Source: Aureimonas endophytica
GTDB taxonomy: Bacteria; Pseudomonadota; Alphaproteobacteria; Rhizobiales; Rhizobiaceae
DNA length: 64,000 nt
Reading direction: 5' to 3'
Assembly (NCBI RefSeq): GCF_014642635.1
Contig: NZ_BMIQ01000001.1
Location: forward strand, 372,001 to 436,000
Below, piece by piece: positions 56,307-64,000 of the stretch. Position numbers and translations under genes: made by a program. How positions within the stretch are numbered: position 1 is the first letter of the stretch; each line of letters begins with the position of its first letter. A model generated the notes under the pieces. That model ran no database searches and had not been told where the DNA came from. It saw nothing but the letters and a program-made list of their open reading frames with translations.

Positions 56307-58361
56307 TCAGACGTCGAGGTCGACGGCGAAAGCGGCCCGATCCTGGATGAATCGGAAACGCGCTTCCGGCCTGTTGCCCATCAGCGCGTCGACCGCCCCG
56401 GCGGTTCCCGATTCCGGCGCCTCGTCGATCTCGACCTTCAGCAGGGTCCGGCGCCGGACGTCCATCGTCGTCTCCTTCAACTGCGCCGGCAGCATCTCGC
56501 CGAGGCCCTTGAAGCGGCTGACCTCCACCTTGCCCTTGCCCTTGAACTCGCGGGCGATCAGCCGCTCGCGGTCGGCATCGTCGCGCGCATAGACCACCTT
56601 GCCCCCCTGGGCGAGCCGGTAGAGCGGCGGCACGGCCAGGAAGAGATGGCCCTGGCGGATCAGCTCCGGCATCTCCTGGAAGAAGAAGGTGATGAGCAGC
56701 GAGGCGATATGGGCGCCGTCGACATCGGCGTCGGTCATGATCACCACGCGCTCGTAGCGCAGGTCCTCCTCGCGATAGCGCCCGCGCGTGCCGCAGCCGA
56801 GCGCCTGGATGAGATCGGCGATCTGCTGGTTGGCGCCGAGCTTCTCGCGGCCGGCCGAGGCGACGTTCAGGATCTTGCCGCGCAGCGGCAGCACGGCCTG
56901 GCGCATGCGGTCGCGCGCCTGCTTGGCCGAGCCGCCCGCCGAATCGCCTTCGACGATAAACAGCTCCGCCCCGGTGGCGCCGGTCTGCGAACAGTCGGCC
57001 AGCTTGCCCGGCAGGCGCAGCTTGCGCGTCGCGCTCTTGCGGCTGACCTCCTTCTCCTGGCGGCGGCGCACCCGCTCCTCGGCGCGCTCGACCACCCAGT
57101 CGATCAGCCGCGCCGCGTCCTGCGGCGAGGCGGCGAGCCAGATGTCGAAAGAATCGCGCAGCGAGGCCTCGACGATGCGCTGCGCTTCGAGCGTCGCCAG
57201 CCGGTCCTTCGTCTGGCCGACGAATTCCGGCTCGCGGATGAAGACCGAGAGCATGGCGGAGGCCGTGAGCATCACGTCCTCGGCGGTGATCATCGCGGCC
57301 TTCTTGTTGCCGGAGACCTCGCCGAAGGCCTTCAGGCCGCGCAGCAGGACGTTGCGCAGCCCCGCCTCGTGCGTGCCGCCTTCCGGCGTCGGGATCGTGT
57401 TGCAATAGGAGCGGACGAAGCCGTCGGCGCTTGTCCAGCTCACCGCCCATTCGACGGCGCCGTGGCCGGAGGCCTTCTCGGTGCGGCCGGAAAAGCTCTG
57501 CGTCGTGACGCGATGCTCGGCGCCGAGCGAGGTCTCGAGATAGTCCTTGAGGCCGCCCGGGAAATGGAAGGTGGCGCGGGCCGGCGTCCTGCCATCCGCC
57601 GGCAGGCGCGCGGCGTCGCAGGCCCAGCGGATCTCGACGCCGCCGAAGAGATAGGCCTTCGAGCGGGCCATGGCGAAGAGCCGCGCCGGATCGAAGGCGG
57701 CCGTCTCGCCGAAGATCTGCGGATCGGGCCAGAAGCGTGTGCGCGTGCCGCGCCGGTTGTGGACTTCGCCGACCTCTTCCAGGGCCGTCATCGGCACGCC
57801 GCGCGCATAGGTCTGGCGATAAAGGCGACGATTGCGCGCCACCTCGACCTCCAGCCGCTCCGACAGGGCGTTCACCACCGAAACGCCGACGCCGTGCAAC
57901 CCGCCCGAGGTTTCATAGACCTTGGAGTCGAACTTGCCGCCGGCATGCAGCGTCGTCATGATGACTTCGAGCGCCGACTTGTTGGTATATTTCGGATGCG
58001 GGTCGACCGGGATGCCGCGCCCGTTGTCGGTGACGGTCAGGCTGCCATCGGCCTCCAACGCCACCTCGATGAAATTGGCATGGCCGGCCACCGCCTCGTC
58101 CATCGAATTGTCGATGACCTCGGCGAAGAGATGGTGCAGCGCCTTCTCGTCGGTGCCGCCGATATACATGCCCGGCCGCCGGCGCACCGGCTCCAGGCCC
58201 TCCAGCACCTCGATATCGGCGGCGGTGTAGTCGCTCACCTGTGGCTGCGGCTTGGGCGCGGCTTCGCGTAGCGTCGCCAGCGGATCGCTGGCGGGACGGC
58301 GCGGCGCGGCACGAGGCTCGCGGCTGCGCGCCGCGTTGCCGGAAAACAGATCCTCGCTCAT
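56307..58361 (-). CDS. parE: DNA topoisomerase IV subunit B
   Basis: A 684-residue GHKL ATPase/TOPRIM subunit that, with ParC, unlinks daughter chromosomes. ATP-site blocks are EVIDNSMDEA near 105, DNGRGIPVD near 135 and GGLHGVGVSVVNALS near 175; the TOPRIM part shows VEGDSAGGSAKQARDR near 455 and TDADVDGAHI near 530. The length (684, not about 810) and the absence of the GyrB insert indicate ParE. The start at 58361 (MSEDLFSGN) is by homology. A 40-residue basic N-terminal extension precedes the fold. Confidence 0.95.
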   Translation of the reverse strand: MSEDLFSGNAARSREPRAAPRRPASDPLATLREAAPKPQPQVSDYTAADIEVLEGLEPVRRRPGMYIGGTDEKALHHLFAEVIDNSMDEAVAGHANFIEVALEADGSLTVTDNGRGIPVDPHPKYTNKSALEVIMTTLHAGGKFDSKVYETSGGLHGVGVSVVNALSERLEVEVARNRRLYRQTYARGVPMTALEEVGEVHNRRGTRTRFWPDPQIFGETAAFDPARLFAMARSKAYLFGGVEIRWACDAARLPADGRTPARATFHFPGGLKDYLETSLGAEHRVTTQSFSGRTEKASGHGAVEWAVSWTSADGFVRSYCNTIPTPEGGTHEAGLRNVLLRGLKAFGEVSGNKKAAMITAEDVMLTASAMLSVFIREPEFVGQTKDRLATLEAQRIVEASLRDSFDIWLAASPQDAARLIDWVVERAEERVRRRQEKEVSRKSATRKLRLPGKLADCSQTGATGAELFIVEGDSAGGSAKQARDRMRQAVLPLRGKILNVASAGREKLGANQQIADLIQALGCGTRGRYREEDLRYERVVIMTDADVDGAHIASLLITFFFQEMPELIRQGHLFLAVPPLYRLAQGGKVVYARDDADRERLIAREFKGKGKVEVSRFKGLGEMLPAQLKETTMDVRRRTLLKVEIDEAPESGTAGAVDALMGNRPEARFRFIQDRAAFAVDLDV

Positions 58362-58549
58362 GAAGGGCGGCTCCCTGCTGCGGATCGGAGGGGCCGAATG
58401 TCGCGTGAAACCATCTGTTCTCACTACACTTTCACGAAATGTTCTTCAACCCGCGCGCTGGGTCTCCGGCCTCCTCGGCAATCGCATTCAACCAACTATC
58501 CACTATAAATGAGTTGCCGATGACGGGCGCGGTCGTCAAAAGCGCGGAA

Positions 58550-59443
58550 ATGAGATCCCGCGCGCGCCTTCGTCCGCTTCTCGCCGCCTTGTTTCTCGGC
58601 GGTGTCATCCCGGCCGTGGCGGCGCCACTGCAGCTTGCGCCCTTCAAGGACGAGCTCTTCGCCTATCCCGCCGGCAGTACGAGCCGCGACGGCGGCGCCG
58701 AGACGGATGTCGCCTATTCGGAACTGCGCGACATCAACGGCCGGGACGAGATCCCGGAGCGGCGGGTGAAGCTGGCCTATGTCGATGCCGCGCCGCTCGG
58801 GCGGCAGGTGGAGAGAGTCGTCGAGACGCCGGCCGGGCCTTTGAAGACCATGCAGGTCGGCGAGACGGCGCGGCCGAGCGCGACGGTGCTCTTCATCCAC
58901 GGCCGCAACGGCGACCGCCGGCTCGGCATGTATGACCGCACCTTCGGCGGCAATTTCAACCGCCTGAAGAATCTGATGGCCCGGGCGGGCGGGCTCTATG
59001 TCACGGCCGATGCCGGGCAGTTCGCCGAAGGCGATCGCGCCCGCGTGGCGGCTCTGATCGAGCAACTGGCGGACAAGCCCGGGCGCCCGCCGCTGGTGCT
59101 CGCCTGCGCCTCGATGGGCGGCGAATTCTGCTGGGATCTCCTCGCGCGGCCGGAGACGGCCGGCCGTATCGCCGGCATCGTGATGCTCAGCGCCAACAAC
59201 CTGCCCGCCAAGGTCGCCGCGATGCGCCGGGCCGCCGGGGCGCGCCGCATTCCGCTGCTCCTCGCCCATGGCACGCGGGACAAGGTGTTTTCCTGGGAGG
59301 CGGCCCACGCGCTCTACGAGGACCTGCGCGGTGCGTCCTATCCGGTGCGGTTCGTTTCCATGACCGACGGCAATCACGGCACGCCGCTGCGCATGCTGGA
59401 CTGGCGGCTCAGCCTGAACTGGCTTTTCGCGGCTGCCGGATAG
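58550..59443 (+). CDS. exported alpha/beta hydrolase-like protein
   Basis: A 297-residue protein with a signal peptide (MRSRARLRPLLAALFLGG and VIPAVAA, cut after about 25). It has an FIHGRNGDRRLGMYDRTFGG oxyanion region near 115, the nucleophile elbow ACASMGGEFCW near 180, an acid in HGTRDKVFSWE near 235 and a histidine in NHGTPL near 270, consistent with an alpha/beta hydrolase of the PGAP-like/DUF group. The substrate is unknown. The start could also be 58520, ten codons upstream; 58550 is preferred because of the cleaner signal peptide and because TATAAA at 58504-58509 looks like a -10 element close to 58520. It is divergent from parE. Confidence 0.75.
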   Translation: MRSRARLRPLLAALFLGGVIPAVAAPLQLAPFKDELFAYPAGSTSRDGGAETDVAYSELRDINGRDEIPERRVKLAYVDAAPLGRQVERVVETPAGPLKTMQVGETARPSATVLFIHGRNGDRRLGMYDRTFGGNFNRLKNLMARAGGLYVTADAGQFAEGDRARVAALIEQLADKPGRPPLVLACASMGGEFCWDLLARPETAGRIAGIVMLSANNLPAKVAAMRRAAGARRIPLLLAHGTRDKVFSWEAAHALYEDLRGASYPVRFVSMTDGNHGTPLRMLDWRLSLNWLFAAAG

Positions 59444-59448
59444 ACATG

Positions 59449-59479
59449 AAAAACCCGCCAGCCTCGCGGCTGACGGGTT
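59449..59479 (-). terminator. Rho-independent terminator of glnII
   Basis: AACCCGCCAGCC (59452-59463) pairs with GGCTGACGGGTT (59468-59479) around TCGC, with one C-A mismatch; on the minus strand five U follow (59453-59449). It lies 36 nt past the glnII stop. Confidence 0.8.
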
Positions 59480-59515
59480 CCGAAGGACGGGGAGGGCGGG
59501 GCCCTCCGCCGGATA

Positions 59516-60556
59516 TCAGGCGGCGGCGGAAACCGCGGCCGGCAGCGGCACCGAGGCGATGGTCTTCAGCACCTGCGAGGCGATCTGGTAGGGGTCGCCC
59601 TGCGAGTTCGGACGGCGATCCTCGAGATAGCCCTTGTAGTCGTTCTTGACGAAGGAATGGGGCACGCGGATCGACGCGCCACGATCGGCGACGCCGTAGC
59701 TGAACTTGTTCCACGGCGCCGTCTCATGCTTGCCCGTGAGACGCATGTGGTTGTCCGGGCCGTAGACGGCGATGTGGTCGTCGATATTCGTCTCGAAAGC
59801 CGCCATCAGGGCCTCGAAATAGGCCTTGCCGCCGACTTCGCGCATATAGGCGGTCGAGAAGTTGCAATGCATGCCCGAACCGTTCCAGTCGGTGTCGCCG
59901 AGCGGCTTGCAGTGATATTCGACGTCGATCTCGTACTTCTCGCACAGGCGCTGGAGGAGGTAGCGCGCCATCCAGATCTGGTCGGCTGCCTTCTTGGAGC
60001 CCTTGCCGAAGATCTGGAATTCCCACTGGCCCTTCGCGACTTCCGCGTTGATGCCCTCATGGTTGATGCCGGCGGCGAGGCAGAGGTCGAGATGCTCCTC
60101 GACGATCTGGCGGGCGACCGAACCGACATTCGAATAGCCGACGCCGGTATAGTAGGGACCCTGCGGCGCCGGGTAGCCGGATTCGGGGAAGCCGAGCGGA
60201 CGGCCGTTCTTGTAGAAGAAATATTCCTGCTCGAAGCCGAACCAGGCGCCTTCGTCGTCCAGGATCGTGGCGCGGCTGTTCGAGACATGCGGGGTGACGC
60301 CATCGGGCATCATGACCTCGCACATGACCAGAACGCCGTTGGTGCGGGCCGGATCGGGGAAGAGGGCGACGGGCTTCAGCACGCAGTCGGAGCTGCGGCC
60401 CTCGGCCTGCATCGTGGAGGAGCCGTCGAAGCCCCAGAGCGGGAGCTGTTCGAGCGTCGGGAATTCGGCGAATTCCTTGATCTGCGTCTTGCCGCGGAGA
60501 TTGGGCGTGGGCGTGTAGCCGTCGAGCCAGATATATTCGAGCTTGTATTTGGTCAT
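59516..60556 (-). CDS. glnII: glutamine synthetase type II (GSII)
   Basis: A 346-residue eukaryotic-type glutamine synthetase, heat-labile and not adenylylated, found in rhizobia and actinobacteria. It assimilates ammonium as Gln. Family blocks are WLDGYTPTPNLRGKT near 11-25, WGFDGSSTMQAEG near 40, FGFEQEYFFYKNGRPLG near 105 and CNFSTAYMREVGG with NHMRLTGKHET near 220-255. Length (346) is standard. The start at 60556 (MTKYKLEYIWLDG) has AGAGG upstream. It is divergent from the gstI-like gene and ends at a strong terminator. Confidence 0.96.
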   Translation of the reverse strand: MTKYKLEYIWLDGYTPTPNLRGKTQIKEFAEFPTLEQLPLWGFDGSSTMQAEGRSSDCVLKPVALFPDPARTNGVLVMCEVMMPDGVTPHVSNSRATILDDEGAWFGFEQEYFFYKNGRPLGFPESGYPAPQGPYYTGVGYSNVGSVARQIVEEHLDLCLAAGINHEGINAEVAKGQWEFQIFGKGSKKAADQIWMARYLLQRLCEKYEIDVEYHCKPLGDTDWNGSGMHCNFSTAYMREVGGKAYFEALMAAFETNIDDHIAVYGPDNHMRLTGKHETAPWNKFSYGVADRGASIRVPHSFVKNDYKGYLEDRRPNSQGDPYQIASQVLKTIASVPLPAAVSAAA

Positions 60557-60916
60557 CGCGGACCTCTTGTTGGCGGCCACGCACAGATTTCCGATCCTCG
60601 CGACGGTCGCCGGAGAACCGGCCCGGCGCATCCGGGAGGGGGAGATCGGAAAGGGCATGCCTCGCGACTTGTTTCACCACGCCCGCCTTTTCGAGCGATC
60701 ACGCGCAACCTCCACGGCCCTGAGGCCTTACCGGTCTAACGCATTGATCGCTCATGTCGGCGGCATCTCTTGATAGCCTATTGCACAGAAAATAGCGCGC
60801 CTATAGTTTGCGCAAATGCTGATAATCTTTTAGGCAGAATGCTTGTCGAAAAGGCAGAGTCTGCTATTCTGTTCATGGGTGGAGGAGATGACGCGGTTAG
60901 CGCCACGGAGGAAGTC
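60557..60916. other. divergent control region between glnII and gstI
   Basis: A 360-nt region without a gene, AT-rich towards gstI. It contains the palindrome TTTGCGCAAA (60807-60816). I looked for a sigma-54 -24/-12 pair (as at NtrC-controlled glnII in rhizobia) on both strands and did not find a clear one. The upstream GG/GC spacing never fits. Confidence 0.45.
60843..60870 (+). promoter_or_regulatory. likely promoter of gstI
   Basis: TTGTCG (60843-60848), 16 nt, TATTCT (60865-60870). It would start transcription near 60877, 40 nt before the gstI ATG, and supports that start over earlier in-frame ATG codons at 60770 and 60875. Confidence 0.45.
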
Positions 60917-61117
60917 ATGCGAGTCGAGACCTTCGATCATACGGCGAAGATCTATCAGTTCCCGAAAGGGGGCCGCGCCGGCCTTCGGTCGATGATCGAA
61001 CCGCTTGCCCCCGCCGTGCGGACGCCTCGCTTCGCGCCGCATATCGTCGAGGCCGGCGCCTGGTACCACGACGAGGCCATCGCCGAGGCGAGCCAGGACA
61101 AGAACCGCGATCACTGA
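60917..61117 (+). CDS. gstI: GstI-like glutamine synthetase translation inhibitor (DUF2735)
   Basis: A 66-residue protein. The TAKIYQFPKGGRAGL block near 10-24 and the ending GAWYHDEAIAEA match DUF2735, the family of GstI, which represses translation of glnII mRNA in Rhizobium leguminosarum and is encoded divergently from it, as here. The start at 60917 is set by GGAGGA a few bases before it. The gene is too small and its family too little studied to be certain of an identical mechanism. Confidence 0.88.
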   Translation: MRVETFDHTAKIYQFPKGGRAGLRSMIEPLAPAVRTPRFAPHIVEAGAWYHDEAIAEASQDKNRDH

Positions 61118-61150
61118 TCGCCCGAGCGGCGAGAAAGCCGCCCGGCGCGT

Positions 61151-62092
61151 CTAGGCGCCGAAGATCGACCAGCCGAGCCGCTTCGTCAGCTTCTCGAGGG
61201 CGATGCGGCCGAGATGCGAATTGCCGGCGGCGTCCAGCCCCGGCGCCCAGACCGCGATCGTCGCCTTGCCGGGGGCGATCGCCAAGATGCCGCCGCCGAC
61301 GCCGCTCTTGCCCGGCAGACCGACGCGATAGGCGAAATCTCCCGAGCCGTCGTAATGGCCGCAGGTCAGCATCAAGGCGTTGATGCGCCGCGCGCGCTCG
61401 GGATGGACCACGGAGCGTCCGGTATTCGGATGGATGCCGCCATGGGCCAGGAAGCGCCCCGCCATGGCCAGCTGCCGGCAGGACATGGCGATGGCGCAAT
61501 GGTGGAAATAGACGCCGAGCGTGAAGTCGACCGGATTGTCGATGACGCCGAAGGATCTCATGTAATTGGCGAGCGCGCGATTGCGGAAGCCGGTGCGCTG
61601 CTCCGAGGCGGCGACCGCCTTGTCGATATGGATCGTCGGATCGTCGGCCAGAAACTGCACGAAGCGCAGAATCTCGCCCAGCGCCTCGCGCGGCTGATGG
61701 CCGGAGAGGATCAGGTCGGTGACAGCGATCGCGCCGGCATTGATGAAGGGATTGCGCGGAATGCCGCGCTCGTTCTCCAGCTGCACGATCGAGTTGAAGG
61801 GGCTGCCGGACGGCTCGCGCCCGACCCGTTGCCAGAGCCGGTCGCCGACCATGCCGAGCGCGAGGGTGAGGGTGAAGACCTTAGTGATGCTCTGCACCGA
61901 GAAGGGAATGTCGCAATCGCCGGCGGCGGCGATCTCGCCGGCCTCGTCGATGACCGCGATGCCGAACTGGGCCGGATCGACGCGCGACAGTTCCGGGATG
62001 TAATCCGCGACCGTGCCCCGATCGTCGCGCTTCCTCATCTCGTCCGCGATCTCCTCGACGGCCGCGCGGACCCTTGCCGAATTCCCGCTCAT
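61151..62092 (-). CDS. glsA: glutaminase
   Basis: A 313-residue serine-dependent beta-lactamase-fold glutaminase that returns glutamine to glutamate and ammonia. The catalytic SxxK is visible in [12 protein letters not shown] near residue 67, and the [34 protein letters not shown] and GKSGVGGGI blocks are standard. It lies between gstI and glnA, convergent with gstI and on the same strand as glnA but behind the glnA terminator. The start at 62092 is the family N terminus. Confidence 0.96.
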   Translation of the reverse strand: MSGNSARVRAAVEEIADEMRKRDDRGTVADYIPELSRVDPAQFGIAVIDEAGEIAAAGDCDIPFSVQSITKVFTLTLALGMVGDRLWQRVGREPSGSPFNSIVQLENERGIPRNPFINAGAIAVTDLILSGHQPREALGEILRFVQFLADDPTIHIDKAVAASEQRTGFRNRALANYMRSFGVIDNPVDFTLGVYFHHCAIAMSCRQLAMAGRFLAHGGIHPNTGRSVVHPERARRINALMLTCGHYDGSGDFAYRVGLPGKSGVGGGILAIAPGKATIAVWAPGLDAAGNSHLGRIALEKLTKRLGWSIFGA

Positions 62093-62109
62093 CCCATGCC
62101 CCGCTGGAT

Positions 62110-62138
62110 AAAAAAGGGGCGGTCGCAGCGACCGCCCC
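62110..62138 (-). terminator. Rho-independent terminator of glnA
   Basis: A perfect 10-bp stem GGGGCGGTCG/CGACCGCCCC (62116-62125 and 62129-62138) with a CAG loop, followed on the minus strand by six U (62115-62110). It lies 48 nt past the glnA stop and just before glsA. Confidence 0.9.
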
Positions 62139-62186
62139 TCGGAGGATTGTTCCGTGCCGGGACGCCGGAGGCGCCCGGCCTGCGGA

Positions 62187-63596
<1,410 letters not shown>

Positions 63597-63660
63597 GGCG
63601 TTCCTCTCCGTGGTGCCTTGGACCTGTGGTCGGCGCGAGCGCCGGTATCGAGCGGCGCGC

Positions 63661-63999
<339 letters not shown>

Positions 64000-64000
64000 C

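Noticed and set aside
60557-60916. Sigma-54 promoter TGGCAC-N5-TTGCA for glnII or gstI
   Set aside because: Candidates near TTGCAC (60781) and GCAACC (60706) are off by one or two bases in the GG-GC spacing.

Overview
The window is a gene-dense, GC-rich stretch of chromosome from an alphaproteobacterium, most likely of the order Hyphomicrobiales (Rhizobiales). The pointers are: a eukaryotic-type glutamine synthetase (glnII) divergent from a small gstI-type gene; the order dprA-topA-rnr-DUF983-MFS-rpmG; gatC/gatA/gatB interspersed with a short chorismate mutase; a redox-type adenylate cyclase resembling Sinorhizobium CyaC; an Irr-like iron box in front of a suf operon; and an RNase E with a large acidic insertion. 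I cannot assign a genus. I saw no tRNA or rRNA gene, CRISPR array, insertion sequence or prophage. Almost everything is core housekeeping; the accessory-looking pieces are a Uma2-family gene, a VOC gene inside the suf operon, two GNAT genes tucked into the gat cluster and a few secreted or membrane proteins.

Layout. 1-76: tail of a GGDEF protein. 522-7523 (minus): topA, rnr, DUF983, MFS transporter, rpmG. 7748-7915 (plus): an unreported 55-residue ORF. 7894-11898 (minus): pyrB, a dihydroorotase-like pyrC lacking its zinc motif, plsY and dprA, each overlapping the next by 4 nt. 12089-13057: two small membrane proteins. 13090-13554: ruvX. 13668-20840 (mostly plus): UPF0173 hydrolase, gatC, GNAT, gatA, chorismate mutase, an apparently frameshifted small gene, Uma2 (minus), gatB, GNAT, NDUFA12-like subunit, DUF2155. 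20774-25655 (minus): aat, accC, accB, DsbA-like protein, M48 protease. 25761-31666: aminotransferase, 2Fe-2S/adenylate cyclase fusion, rne. 32268-38602: amidase, PBP1A, prfB with a programmed frameshift, M23 peptidase. 38690-45928: bcp, AsmA-like giant protein, tyrS, anmK, alpha/beta hydrolase. 46114-53619: nifS-like gene, sufBCDS, sufT, VOC, sufA. 53630-59443: TfoX-like, DEAD-box helicase, secreted protein, parE, secreted hydrolase. 59516-63999: nitrogen cluster glnII, gstI, glsA, glnA, glnB.

How the genes work together. Four coherent modules stand out: Fe-S cluster assembly (suf, with two cysteine desulfurases and an Irr-type control site); glutamine/glutamate balance (PII, two glutamine synthetases, a GlnII translation inhibitor and a glutaminase); the amidotransferase GatCAB that completes Gln/Asn-tRNA charging; and peptidoglycan synthesis, cleavage and recycling (PBP1A, amidase, M23 peptidase, AnmK). 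I found no convincing wholly new multi-gene system. The best leads are the 55-residue ORF, the suf leader with its iron box and perfect inverted repeat, the redox-sensing cyclase fusion, and the frameshifted small gene next to the Uma2 insertion.
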